From the NCBI GenBank assembly GCA_015488555.1, contig WFNO01000093.1, forward strand, positions 1 to 55,416: a DNA stretch of 55,416 nt. Direction: 5' to 3'. Both the position numbers and the translations under genes were made by a program. This DNA is from Gammaproteobacteria bacterium. Its GTDB lineage: Bacteria > Pseudomonadota > Gammaproteobacteria > SZUA-140. Each line of letters starts with the position of its first letter. Positions within the stretch are counted from its first letter, which is position 1. Positions 19,016 through 28,290 of this stretch are shown here, in pieces. The notes beneath the pieces were generated by a model. That model did not search any database. It was given only the letters and a program-made list of their open reading frames with translations, and was not told where the DNA came from.

Positions 19016-20650
19016 ATGACCGGCGCGCATGCCGCATTTCGCCGCCTCACACTCGGCCTGTTCCTGCTGGCCGGACTGTGCCTGTCATCGGCGGCCGTGC
19101 AGGCCTCCGTCCAGGCGACGGGCGATTTTGCGGCCGCGGTGCAGGCTCTCGACGCCAAGCGCTTCGCCGACAAGGCCCGGGCCATCGAAGCCCTGGCAGC
19201 CACCGGCCACGAGCGCAGCGCGGTGATCCTGCGCGCCATGCTGGACGGCCGGCTCTATTACCGCAAGCGTGACCGGCGCGTGGTCATCGCCGAGCGCCTG
19301 GAAAAGGGTTTTCGTATCAGCGATGCCGTCACTGGCGAGCCCCTGGGTGAGGTGGGCAAGCGCAAGGTAAAAAAAATCAGCATCAACAACAAATTGCGCA
19401 AACAATTGCGCGCCACCCTGGCGCGCCTGAGCCTCTCACACCGAGATCCCCGGGTACGGCGCCAGTCCGTGCAAGAGATGCTGGCCACCGTGTCGGCTGC
19501 GGCCGTTCCCACCCTGGAACGGGCGCTGGCCAGAGAGACCGACGAAGAAGTGGCGGAACTGCTACGCACCGCCCTGGCACTGGCCGCCCTGGACAGCCCG
19601 GACCGGGAGGAACGCCTGCGCGCCCTGCGCGTGCTGGAAGGCAACATTCAGCCGGAGGTAGGCAATCGCATCCGCCGCCTCTTGGAACGGGACTCGGACG
19701 CCGCGGTGCAAGCGGCCGCCCAGCGGGCCCTCACCGCCATCGAATCCAAGCTGAAATTCTACGAATTCCTGGAGACCCTGTTCTTCGGCCTCAGTATGGG
19801 CTCGGTATTGCTGCTGGCGGCCATCGGCCTGGCCATCACCTTCGGCGTCATGGGCGTCATCAACATGGCTCACGGCGAACTCATCATGCTGGGCGCCTAC
19901 ACCACCTATCTGGTGCAATTGCTCATGCCCAATCATCTGGAATTATCCTTGCTGGTGGCCATCCCAGCGGCCTTCCTGGTCTCGGGACTGTTCGGCATCG
20001 CCATCGAGCGCGGCGTCATCCGCTTCCTCTACGGCCGCCCCCTGGAGACCCTGCTGGCCACCTTCGGCATCAGCCTGCTGTTGCAACAACTGGTGCGCAC
20101 CACCATCTCGGCACAGAACGTCACCGTGGCCAATCCCCAGTGGCTGAGCGGCTCCCTGGAGATCAACGCCGCGCTCTCCCTGACCTACAACCGCCTATAC
20201 ATCCTGTGTTTCGCCCTGCTAGTGTTCGCGGCCTTGCTGCTGATCCTGAAAAAAACCTCCCTGGGTTTGCAGGTACGGGCGGTATCCCAGAATCGGGCCA
20301 TGGCCCGCGCCCTGGGAATTCGCAGCGGCTGGGTGGACGCCATGACCTTCGGCCTGGGCTCGGGCATCGCCGGCGTGGCCGGTGTGGCCTTGAGCCAGCT
20401 CACCAACGTGGGCCCCAACATGGGCCAGGCCTATATCATCGATTCCTTCATGGTGGTTGTATTCGGCGGCGTGGGCAACCTGTGGGGCACGCTCGTCGGA
20501 GCCTTCACCCTGGGGGTGGTGAACAAGTTCCTGGAACCCTGGGCCGGCGCCGTGCTGGCCAAGATCCTGGTGCTGGTGTTCATCATCCTGTTCATCCAGA
20601 AACGGCCACGGGGCCTCTTTCCCCAGAAGGGCCGCAGCGCGGAGTCCTGA
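19016..20650 (+). CDS. urtB: Urea ABC transporter permease UrtB
   Basis: The 544-residue protein has a signal sequence and an N-terminal helical, HEAT-like periplasmic region (about residues 30-245). A branched-chain-amino-acid-type permease domain with about eight membrane helices follows, including GVMGVINMAHGELIMLGAY and RPLETLLATFGISLLLQQLV. The extended N-terminus is the hallmark that separates UrtB from LivH. A strong AAGGAGGAG site precedes it, and urtC starts 3 bp after its stop. Confidence 0.95.
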   Translation: MTGAHAAFRRLTLGLFLLAGLCLSSAAVQASVQATGDFAAAVQALDAKRFADKARAIEALAATGHERSAVILRAMLDGRLYYRKRDRRVVIAERLEKGFRISDAVTGEPLGEVGKRKVKKISINNKLRKQLRATLARLSLSHRDPRVRRQSVQEMLATVSAAAVPTLERALARETDEEVAELLRTALALAALDSPDREERLRALRVLEGNIQPEVGNRIRRLLERDSDAAVQAAAQRALTAIESKLKFYEFLETLFFGLSMGSVLLLAAIGLAITFGVMGVINMAHGELIMLGAYTTYLVQLLMPNHLELSLLVAIPAAFLVSGLFGIAIERGVIRFLYGRPLETLLATFGISLLLQQLVRTTISAQNVTVANPQWLSGSLEINAALSLTYNRLYILCFALLVFAALLLILKKTSLGLQVRAVSQNRAMARALGIRSGWVDAMTFGLGSGIAGVAGVALSQLTNVGPNMGQAYIIDSFMVVVFGGVGNLWGTLVGAFTLGVVNKFLEPWAGAVLAKILVLVFIILFIQKRPRGLFPQKGRSAES

Positions 20651-20653
20651 GCC

Positions 20654-21796
20654 ATGTTGCTGGCACGACTCTACGAACGGGATCGGGGCGGCGCCTGGCT
20701 GCTGGGCGGCCTGCTGCTGGCGGCCGTGCTGGTGCCCCTGCTCAATCTCGCCGTGCCCGAGGACTCCCCTTTCCACCTCTCCACCTACACCGTCACCCTG
20801 CTGGGCAAATACCTGTGCTTTGCTCTGCTGGCCCTGGCCCTGGATCTCGTCTGGGGCTATTGCGGCATCCTCAGTCTGGGACACGGCGCCTTCTTTGCCC
20901 TCGGCGGCTACGCCATGGGCATGTATCTGATGCGCCAGATCGGCGAGCGCGGCGTCTACGGCCATCCGGTGCTGCCGGACTTCATGGTCTTTCTCAACTG
21001 GCAGGAACTGCCGTGGTACTGGTACGGCTTCGACATGTTCTGGTTCGCCGTCCTCATGGTGATGCTGGTGCCGGGCCTGCTGGCCTTCGTCTTCGGCTGG
21101 CTGGCCTTTCGTTCCCGGGTCACCGGGGTCTACCTCTCCATCATCACCCAGGCCCTCACTTTTGCCCTCATGCTGGCCTTCTTCCGCAACGAGATGGGCT
21201 TCGGTGGCAACAACGGGCTGACCGACTTCAAGGACATCCTGGGCTTCAGTCTGCAGGCAGACGGCACCCGCGTGGCCCTGTTCCTGGCCTCGGCGGTGAT
21301 GCTGGCACTGGCCTATCTCGCCTGTCGCTTCATCGTGCGCTCGCGCCTCGGCCGCGTGGTGGTGGCCATCCGCGACGCCGAGGACCGTACCCGCTTCGTG
21401 GGCTATCAGGTGGAACGTTTCAAGCTCTGGCTGTTCGTCTTCTCCGCCGTGCTGGCCGGCATCGCCGGTGCCCTCTACGTGCCCCAGGTGGGCATCATCA
21501 ACCCCAGCGAATTCTCGCCCCTCAACTCCATCGAGCTGGTGATCTGGGTCGCCATCGGCGGGCGCGGCACCCTGTACGGTGCCGTGCTGGGCGCCATTCT
21601 GGTGAACTACGCCAAGACCTATTTCACCGCCGCCTTGCCCGAGTTGTGGCTGTTCGCCCTGGGTGCCCTGTTCGTGCTGGTGACCATCTTTCTGCCTCGG
21701 GGTCTGGTGGGCCTGTTGCAGCGGCGGCGCAAACCCGACAAGCCCCCGCCGGCGGACACGGCGGGCGAAACCCGCGCCGGGGAGGGTGTTCCATGA
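20654..21796 (+). CDS. urtC: Urea ABC transporter permease UrtC
   Basis: This second permease (380 residues, LivM-like) has about ten hydrophobic helices. The segment GYCGILSLGHGAFFALGGYA and the cytoplasmic loop VAIRDAEDRTRFVGYQVERFK, which should contact the ATPases, are diagnostic. The final codons overlap the urtD start by 4 bp. Confidence 0.95.
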   Translation: MLLARLYERDRGGAWLLGGLLLAAVLVPLLNLAVPEDSPFHLSTYTVTLLGKYLCFALLALALDLVWGYCGILSLGHGAFFALGGYAMGMYLMRQIGERGVYGHPVLPDFMVFLNWQELPWYWYGFDMFWFAVLMVMLVPGLLAFVFGWLAFRSRVTGVYLSIITQALTFALMLAFFRNEMGFGGNNGLTDFKDILGFSLQADGTRVALFLASAVMLALAYLACRFIVRSRLGRVVVAIRDAEDRTRFVGYQVERFKLWLFVFSAVLAGIAGALYVPQVGIINPSEFSPLNSIELVIWVAIGGRGTLYGAVLGAILVNYAKTYFTAALPELWLFALGALFVLVTIFLPRGLVGLLQRRRKPDKPPPADTAGETRAGEGVP

Positions 21797-22629
21797 AGGC
21801 GCTGGACCGGCTGCGCGAGGGCATGCGTCGCGACCGGGTCTTCGATTTCATGATGCCCAAGGTGGTGTTCAGCCCGGAGCTGGACACCCGTCACGGTCCC
21901 ATCCTCTACCTGGAAGGGGTCACCGTGAGCTTCGACGGTTTCAAGGCCCTGGACGATCTCACTCTCTACATCGACGACGGCGAACTGCGCTGCATCATCG
22001 GGCCCAACGGCGCCGGCAAGACCACCATGATGGACGTCATCACCGGCAAGACCCGCCCCGACAGCGGCAGCGTCTACTTCGGCCAGCGCATCGACCTGTT
22101 GCGGCTGTCGGAGACGGAGATCGCCCAGGGCGGCATCGGGCGCAAGTTCCAGAAACCCACGGTCTTCGAGCAACACACGGTGTTCGAAAATCTGGAACTG
22201 GCCCTGGCCGGTCCCAAAGGGGTGTGGGCCACCCTCTTCGCCCGCCTCACTCCGGAACAGCGGGATCGCATCGACGAAGTCCTGGAGATCATCGGCCTGC
22301 AGGATCAGGTGCACCGGCCGGCGGGCGTTCTCTCCCACGGCCAGAAGCAATGGCTGGAGATCGGCATGCTGCTCATGCAGAGCCCGCGCCTGCTGCTGGT
22401 GGACGAACCCGTGGCGGGGATGACCGCGCAGGAGACCGAACGCACCGCCGAGCTGCTCACCTCCCTGGCCGGCAGGCACTCCATAGTCGTAGTGGAACAC
22501 GACATGGAATTCGTGCGCACCATCGCCCGCAAGGTGACGGTGTTGCACGAAGGCCGGGTACTGGCCGAGGGCAGCATGGACGAGGTGCAAAGCGACCCCA
22601 GGGTCGTCGAGGTGTATCTGGGAGAATGA
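21793..22629 (+). CDS. urtD: Urea ABC transporter ATPase UrtD
   Basis: This ATPase subunit of 278 residues has Walker A GPNGAGKTT, a Q-loop region (GRKFQKPTVFEQHTVFENL), an LSHGQKQWLEIG signature and Walker B LLLVDEP. The first 40 residues form the N-terminal extension typical of UrtD. ATG 21793 overlaps the end of urtC, and the stop overlaps the urtE start (ATGA). Confidence 0.95.
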   Translation: MKALDRLREGMRRDRVFDFMMPKVVFSPELDTRHGPILYLEGVTVSFDGFKALDDLTLYIDDGELRCIIGPNGAGKTTMMDVITGKTRPDSGSVYFGQRIDLLRLSETEIAQGGIGRKFQKPTVFEQHTVFENLELALAGPKGVWATLFARLTPEQRDRIDEVLEIIGLQDQVHRPAGVLSHGQKQWLEIGMLLMQSPRLLLVDEPVAGMTAQETERTAELLTSLAGRHSIVVVEHDMEFVRTIARKVTVLHEGRVLAEGSMDEVQSDPRVVEVYLGE

Positions 22630-23339
22630 CCACGCACATCAGCATGCTGCAGATCGAGGGACTCAACCAGTACTACGGCGGCAGCCACATCCTCTGGGAC
22701 CTGGACCTGGAAATCCCGGAGGGGGGGTGTGTCTGCCTCATGGGCCGCAACGGCGTGGGAAAGACCACCCTGCTCAAGTGCATCATGGGCCTGCTGCCCG
22801 TGGCCTCCGGGCGGATCCGCTTCGAGGGCCGGGAACTCGCGGGCAAACCCGCCGAGCTGCGTGCCCGCATCGGCATCGGCTACGTACCCCAGGGGCGGGA
22901 GATCTTCCCCCGGCTCACGGTAGAAGAGAACCTGCGCCTGGGACTGCTCGCCCGGCGCGATCGCCTGCGCCGGATTCCGGAACGCATCTTCGAACTCTTC
23001 CCGGTACTGAAGGACATGCTGCACCGGCGCGGCGGCGATCTCTCCGGCGGCCAGCAGCAACAACTGGCCATCGGCCGCGCCCTGGCCATCGACCCCAAAC
23101 TGCTGATCCTGGACGAACCCACCGAAGGCATCCAGCCCAACATCGTGCGCCAGATCGGCGACATCATCGTGCGCCTCAACCAGGAGGAAGGTCTCACGGT
23201 ACTGCTGGTGGAACAGAAACTGGCCTTCGCCCGCCGCGTGGGCCAGACTTTTCACGTCATGGAAAAAGGCCGAATCGTCGCCGGCGGCCCCATGAGCGAC
23301 CTCGACGACGACATCGTCCGGCGGCATTTATCGGTATGA
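22626..23339 (+). CDS. urtE: Urea ABC transporter ATPase UrtE
   Basis: This second ATPase has 237 residues, with QYYGGSHILWDLDLEIPEG, Walker A GRNGVGKTT, the signature LSGGQQQQLAIGRAL and Walker B LLILDEP. It is the last gene of the operon. Only 19 bp separate it from the end of the convergent minus-strand operon, and no clear terminator hairpin is visible there. Confidence 0.95.
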   Translation: MTTHISMLQIEGLNQYYGGSHILWDLDLEIPEGGCVCLMGRNGVGKTTLLKCIMGLLPVASGRIRFEGRELAGKPAELRARIGIGYVPQGREIFPRLTVEENLRLGLLARRDRLRRIPERIFELFPVLKDMLHRRGGDLSGGQQQQLAIGRALAIDPKLLILDEPTEGIQPNIVRQIGDIIVRLNQEEGLTVLLVEQKLAFARRVGQTFHVMEKGRIVAGGPMSDLDDDIVRRHLSV

Positions 23340-23358
23340 TTCCAGCCAGCAACGCCCC

Positions 23359-24099
23359 TCATTCTCCGAATGCCACCCGGCACTTGAGCCCGGCCGGGAT
23401 GCGATGCTCGGGATTGGGCAGAATCAGGCGCACGCCGAAGGTGCCGCTGGCGGCATCCACCACCCGATCCACAATGGCCACCCGCGCCCGATGGCGGCCA
23501 CCCACCGGCGCCTGGGGCAGGATGGTGGCCGCCATCCCTTCGCGTACCGTGCCCAAGCGGCTCACCGGCAGAATCACCTCCACGTGCAGGGGGTGGAGCT
23601 TGGCGATCTTCAGAATGGGCTGTGCCTCCACGAACTCCCCCGGATCCAGATAGCGCTCCACCACCACACCGGAACTGGGACTGCGAAGGGTGCGTCGTTC
23701 GAGCATGGCCTCGGCCTGATGCAGTTCCAGCTCCGCCAGGCGGCTCTCCGTTTCCAGCTCGTCCTTATCGTGGATGGAGACGAGTTGTTTTTCGTAGAGT
23801 TCCTGGTTACGCACCACCTTGCGCCGGCCGAAAGCGGCGCGTTCCCTGGCCAGGGCCAGGGCGGCTCTCTCCACCGCGGACTCCAGGCGCGCCAATACCT
23901 GTCCGGTGGAGACGCGGTCACCCCGCTCCACCGTGACTTCTTCCAGGATCCCCGCCACCGGACTGCTCACCTCGATGACCGTGGAGGCCTCGATGAGGCA
24001 GTCGTCGACCACTTCCGCCCCCACCTCCGCTCCCACCGCCTCCGACCCGGCCCAGGCCGGCGCCATGGCCAGCACGATCCACCACCCTTTACGCATCAC
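23359..24099 (-). CDS. Short periplasmic HlyD/RND-type adaptor
   Basis: This 246-residue protein has an N-terminal signal-like segment (GWWIVLAMAPAWAGSEAVGA). A biotinyl-lipoyl half-motif (VSSPVAGILEEVTVERGDRV), a short helical hairpin (about residues 75-135), the second half-motif (LRSPSSGVVVERYLDPGEFV) and a beta-barrel region follow. This is the membrane-fusion-protein layout, but it is shorter than HlyD and has no transmembrane anchor beyond the signal. GGAGGAA precedes ATG 24099. It is last in the minus-strand operon, 24 bp after the SecA-like gene. It is inferred to link the inner-membrane adaptors with the TolC-like channel. Confidence 0.85.
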   Translation of the reverse strand: MMRKGWWIVLAMAPAWAGSEAVGAEVGAEVVDDCLIEASTVIEVSSPVAGILEEVTVERGDRVSTGQVLARLESAVERAALALARERAAFGRRKVVRNQELYEKQLVSIHDKDELETESRLAELELHQAEAMLERRTLRSPSSGVVVERYLDPGEFVEAQPILKIAKLHPLHVEVILPVSRLGTVREGMAATILPQAPVGGRHRARVAIVDRVVDAASGTFGVRLILPNPEHRIPAGLKCRVAFGE

Positions 24100-24123
24100 T
24101 TCCTCCGCCCTCTGTCCTCTGAA

Positions 24124-26124
24124 TCACTCCCGCCCCGAGAAAGCCAGACTATCCGCCAGTTCCTTGTCTGCCCGCAACAGGGCCTGGCGCGTGCGGTAAT
24201 GGCGCCGTTCCAGGCTGCGCTGGGCGCGGCCGATGAGCCACCGGGCCAGCCATTGCCCCCAGGTGGTGGCCAGCAAGCGCGGCCGGCGCCGGAGCAGCCC
24301 CATCATCCCGGGCCGGTCCTGCAATGCCAGGGCGTCCTCCAGGCAGAGGATGGCCTCCACGCTGCCGGGATCGCCCTGGCGGGCACAACGTCCCAGCAAC
24401 TGGCGGTCGATGCGGCGGGCACTGTGGCATTCGGTGAGTATGACATGAAGGCCACCGGCGCGGCGCGCCCGTTCGTCCAGGGGAATGTCCGTACCGCGCC
24501 CCGCCATGTTGGTGGCGATGGTGATCTGCCCGGCCTCACCCGCCCGGGCCACCAGGCGGGCCTCGCCGGCGTTCTGCCGGGCGCTCAGGAGTTGATGGGG
24601 CAGCCCGGCCGCCTGCAGCGCGGCCGAGGCCGCCTCCGCCGCCGCCACGGTGCGGGTGCCGATGAGCACCGGCCGGCCCTGCCGGCGCAGCTCGGCCACC
24701 CGCGCCGCCAGATGAGACCATTGCGCCTCGTGCCGCGCGTGGACGCGGGTACCCAGGTCGCGCCGGCGCACGGGGCGGTGGGTGGGAATGGGCGCCACCT
24801 GCAGGCCGTAGACCATGCCCAGCTCGCGCGCCACCTCCCGCACCGTGCCGCTCATGCCTGCCAGGTGCAGGTAGCGGCGGAAGAAACGCTGGTAGCTGAT
24901 CTGGGCCACGGTCTCCCGCGCCGGGGTGATGGGACAGTCCTCCTTGCATTCCACCAACTGATGCAGGCCCCGGCTCCAGGCCCGTTCCGGCATGGGGCGG
25001 CCGGTGTATTCGTCGATGATGACCACGCGCCCCCCGGTCACCAGATAATGCTCGTCGCGATGGTAGAGGTGCAACGCGTACAAGGCCTGAGTCAGCAGTT
25101 CTTCGCGGCGCCGGCGCCCATGCCATATCCCTCCCGACGACTCCAGCAGGGCCGCTGCATACCGGCGGCCCTCATCCGTGAGGCGCAGGCGCCGCCGGCT
25201 GCCCTCCATGCGGAAATGGCGCCCGCGCTGGAATCGCTGGGCTGCCGCCAGCGCCTCGCGCAATACGCGCTCCTCGTCCCTGTTGCCTCCGCCCCCGGAG
25301 AGCACGAGCGGGGTGCGGGCCTCGTCGATGAGCACGCTGTCGGCCTCGTCCACCAGGGCGAAGCCCAGGCCGCGCAAAAGCAGGCGACCGCGCCGCGCGC
25401 GGCTGTCATAGAGGCGCTCCACCTCCAAGGCCAGGCCGGTGCCTCGGCCGCCCAGGGTGAGGCGATCGCGCAGGTAATCAAAGACCAGTTCCTTGTTAGT
25501 GCAATAAGTGACGTCAGCGGCATAGGCCCGGCGCTTCTCGGCCTCGCTCAGGCCGGCCGTCACTACGCCTACGCGCAGGCCCAGGGCCTCGTAAAGGGGT
25601 TGCAGATACTCGGCATCACGAGCCGTGAGATAGTCGTTCACCGTCACCACGTGCACTGGTAGGCCCGCCAGGGCGAAGGTGGCCGCCGGCAACGCGGCAG
25701 TGAGGGTCTTGCCTTCACCGGTGGCCATCTCCGCCACCTGTCCCCAGAGCATGGCCCAGCCGCCCTGGAGCTGGCAGGGGTGATGGCGCATCCCCAAACG
25801 GCGCGCCGCGGCCTCCTGCACCAGGGCGAAACTGCGCGCCACGTGGCCGGGATACAGGCCGTCACGGCGTAACGCCGCACCCAGGCGCAAGGCGGCCCGG
25901 CGCAGTTCTGCGTCGCCGGCCGCCCGCCACTGCCCGCTCTCGCGCGACACGTGCTGCAACAGGCTGGAAAAACCGAATCGCCGCTGCCGGGCCCGCACAC
26001 CTTGCCAAGCACCCGCCAGCCAGCGCACCGCCGCAGGGGGCAGTTCCTCCCCGAACCCCGCGGCACCGGCCTCGGGATAGCTGCCTGCGGCGTGGCGGAT
26101 GGCCATCGAGGGACGCATCGACAT
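24124..26124 (-). CDS. SecA-like ATPase, C-terminally truncated
   Basis: The 666-residue protein is clearly homologous to the SecA motor domain. Walker A is ATGEGKT (134-140), then DVTYCTNKELVFDYLRD, Walker B with VDEAD (258-262) continuing into SVLIDEARTPLVLSG, VIIDEYTGRPMPERAWSRGL, LHLAGMSGT, ITIATNMAGRGTDIPL and IDRQLLGRCARQGDPGS. E. coli SecA has about 900 residues. Here only about 55 residues follow the second RecA-like domain, so most of the helical scaffold, the helical wing, the two-helix finger and the zinc-binding tail are missing. The first 130 residues are Arg-rich and also divergent. It starts 3 bp after the M50 fusion gene and is inferred to be a dedicated motor or chaperone of this cluster, not the housekeeping SecA. 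Confidence 0.93.
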   Translation of the reverse strand: MSMRPSMAIRHAAGSYPEAGAAGFGEELPPAAVRWLAGAWQGVRARQRRFGFSSLLQHVSRESGQWRAAGDAELRRAALRLGAALRRDGLYPGHVARSFALVQEAAARRLGMRHHPCQLQGGWAMLWGQVAEMATGEGKTLTAALPAATFALAGLPVHVVTVNDYLTARDAEYLQPLYEALGLRVGVVTAGLSEAEKRRAYAADVTYCTNKELVFDYLRDRLTLGGRGTGLALEVERLYDSRARRGRLLLRGLGFALVDEADSVLIDEARTPLVLSGGGGNRDEERVLREALAAAQRFQRGRHFRMEGSRRRLRLTDEGRRYAAALLESSGGIWHGRRRREELLTQALYALHLYHRDEHYLVTGGRVVIIDEYTGRPMPERAWSRGLHQLVECKEDCPITPARETVAQISYQRFFRRYLHLAGMSGTVREVARELGMVYGLQVAPIPTHRPVRRRDLGTRVHARHEAQWSHLAARVAELRRQGRPVLIGTRTVAAAEAASAALQAAGLPHQLLSARQNAGEARLVARAGEAGQITIATNMAGRGTDIPLDERARRAGGLHVILTECHSARRIDRQLLGRCARQGDPGSVEAILCLEDALALQDRPGMMGLLRRRPRLLATTWGQWLARWLIGRAQRSLERRHYRTRQALLRADKELADSLAFSGRE

Positions 26125-26127
26125 TCT

Positions 26128-28275
26128 CTAGATTCCCAGCCGACTCAGAAACAATTGCCGCAGGCCGCGGTAGGCTTGCCAGGCCAGGGGCCGCGGCGCC
26201 TGGCGGAACAACACGTACACCCGTTCGCCCACCACGCCGGGCACAGTCGTTTCCGGCAGTTCCAGTTCGAACTGGAACAGGCGCTGCAGGGTGCGCAGCT
26301 CGCCGCCTGCTCCCTGGGCGGCGAAGGGACCACCTCCTTCCAGGGACAAGGCGGGACCAGGCAGGCGGTCCGTGGCCTCCGGCACCTCCCGCACCAGATA
26401 GGCGGGCCATACTTGATCCAGCCTCCGCGCCAGCCGGATCTCGATGGCCTGCGCATCGCGCGCCACTTCCACACCGTCCTGGTCCACCACCACACGGGCG
26501 ATGGGCGGCGCAGCGGTCTCCAGCACATAACCCAGGGCCTCGCCCTGGCGTACATGGCGTCCTGGCAGATCCTGGGGGCGGGCGAACACCAACACGCCAT
26601 CGGCGGGACTGCGGATGGCCCGTTCGGCCAGGCGCTCGGCCAGGCGCCCGGCCGCGGCCTCCAGGTGGCGCATCTCCTGGCGCGTGAGCTGGGCCTGCAC
26701 CCGGTCCTCGTAGCGCTGCTGATCGTAGCGCGCCCGCAGTTCGGCCAGTTGGGCCGCCATCACTTTGGCCTGGGCGGCCAGCTCCGGAGCCGTACAATGC
26801 AGCAACACCTGGCCGCGCGCCACCACCGTGCCGGACTCCACTACCACGCGCTCCAGCCGGCAATCCACGCCGGCCTGTACCTGCGCCCGTTCCGGAACCC
26901 AGAGCACGCCTTCGGCGCGTACGGCATAGGGCAGCGGCACCCAACCCAGCAGCAACACCAGCACGCCCACCACCACCCCGCTCATGGCGACGGCAAAACC
27001 TCGCCGGCCCTGCAACACCGGGCTGCGCGCCAGAAACAACAACTGGCGTCCCAGGGGCAACAACACTGTCAGGAAGACCGCCCACAAGGCCAGCAACAGA
27101 CCGAGGGTAAAATATTGCCCGGCGACGAACAGGGCGATGGCCAGCATCACCACCATGCGATAGATGAATGAGGCTATGGCATAACCCAGCAGCCAGGGCG
27201 CCTCGCCGCGGGCCGCCACCGGCGAGCGGGCCTTTTCGATCCGGAACAGATGGCGCTGAATGAGATATCCCACATATTGGTTGGCACGCTGGCCCAGATT
27301 GGGTATCTCCAGCCAGTCCGCCAGGATGTAGTAACCGTCGAATCGCAGCAGGGGATTGCCATTGAAGAGCAGGGTGGAGACCCCGGACACGAACAGGACG
27401 TTGAAGGCCAGGGCCCGCAGGGCCCCGGGTTCAGCCTGCAACCACACCAGCAAGGCCAGGGCGGCGATGAGCAGTTCCACCATCATGCCTGCCGCACCCA
27501 CCACAATACGCCGGCCCTTCTCTGGAAAGGCTGAGGCGGCGCTGGCGTCCACATAGGGTACCGGCATCAGTACCAGCAACATGATGCCCATCTCGTGCAC
27601 TTCGCCGCCCCAGCGCTTGACGGCGAGACCGTGCCCCAGCTCGTGGCAGGCCTTCACCACCACAAAGGCCAGGGTCAGCAGCCACAGGTTCTCCAGGGCG
27701 AGCACGCGGTCGCTGAGATTCTCCGTAAGCGCCGGCCAATGGGACAGGGCCGTCATCCCCCCCCAGCCCATCACCGCCAGCCACAGCAGAAAACCCGGCA
27801 GCGTGAACAGCGGGCGCGCCAGGGGTGCGAGTACGTCCAGCAAGCGGTCCGGATCCAGCAAGGGGATGCGCAGCGCCAGCGGATTCTTGAAATGCTGCAG
27901 GCGCTGGCGGCGGCGCTGGCGCCGCTGCCGCTCGACGATCTCCTCGGCCGGCACCAGGCCGTCGCTCAGCAGGAGATCGGCGCGATGCAGCTGGGTGAGC
28001 AGGCGAATCACCTCCTCCTGCGTGGGCGCATCGTCTCCCAGCCGTGACACCACCTCCTCCCAGACCTCCGCCAGGGTACGGCGGCCGTCCAGGAGCCCGA
28101 CGACGCTGTAGGCGGCGGGCGTGAAACGGTGGAAGCGACCGGAGACGGGATCCTGCACCACGTACCACAACTCGCCCCGATAGAAATGACGGTGGATGCG
28201 GGCATGCGGGCGCAGCCGCGGCCGCAATCGGGCCACGCGATACCAGGAAGGACTGAACAAGGATTCCTCAGCCAC
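26128..28275 (-). CDS. PqqD-like / M50 site-2 protease / HlyD fusion protein
   Basis: This inner-membrane protein has 715 residues. Residues about 27-105 look like a PqqD-type domain (YRGELWYVVQDPVSGRFHRF, then LLDGRRTLAEVWEEV), a fold that binds peptide leaders in RiPP systems. Residues about 165-460 are membrane helices with the M50 zinc motif HELGH (211-215) and the third ligand in NPLLRFDGYY (Asp313). Residues about 475-640 form a HlyD-type lipoyl/helical-hairpin region (ARGQVLLHCTAPELAAQAKV, then AIRSPADGVLVFA). The start is GTG at 28275, preceded by GAGGGG, with 15 bp after the GAF-HlyD gene. Active-site residues are complete, so it may cleave a substrate, but this type of protein may also act only as a membrane adaptor. 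Confidence 0.9.
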   Translation of the reverse strand: MAEESLFSPSWYRVARLRPRLRPHARIHRHFYRGELWYVVQDPVSGRFHRFTPAAYSVVGLLDGRRTLAEVWEEVVSRLGDDAPTQEEVIRLLTQLHRADLLLSDGLVPAEEIVERQRRQRRRQRLQHFKNPLALRIPLLDPDRLLDVLAPLARPLFTLPGFLLWLAVMGWGGMTALSHWPALTENLSDRVLALENLWLLTLAFVVVKACHELGHGLAVKRWGGEVHEMGIMLLVLMPVPYVDASAASAFPEKGRRIVVGAAGMMVELLIAALALLVWLQAEPGALRALAFNVLFVSGVSTLLFNGNPLLRFDGYYILADWLEIPNLGQRANQYVGYLIQRHLFRIEKARSPVAARGEAPWLLGYAIASFIYRMVVMLAIALFVAGQYFTLGLLLALWAVFLTVLLPLGRQLLFLARSPVLQGRRGFAVAMSGVVVGVLVLLLGWVPLPYAVRAEGVLWVPERAQVQAGVDCRLERVVVESGTVVARGQVLLHCTAPELAAQAKVMAAQLAELRARYDQQRYEDRVQAQLTRQEMRHLEAAAGRLAERLAERAIRSPADGVLVFARPQDLPGRHVRQGEALGYVLETAAPPIARVVVDQDGVEVARDAQAIEIRLARRLDQVWPAYLVREVPEATDRLPGPALSLEGGGPFAAQGAGGELRTLQRLFQFELELPETTVPGVVGERVYVLFRQAPRPLAWQAYRGLRQLFLSRLGI

Positions 28276-28290
28276 GCCCCTCGTTCTTCC

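Noticed and set aside
24124-26124. Reading the SecA-like gene as a broken copy of housekeeping secA
   Set aside because: All ATPase motifs are intact, the frame is clean and the gene is tightly spaced in an operon. The short C-terminus therefore looks like family architecture, not decay.
26128-28275. Possibility that the M50-HlyD protein is the missing ABC exporter
   Set aside because: It has no Walker A, no LSGGQ signature and no Walker B. Its membrane part carries the M50 zinc motifs instead.
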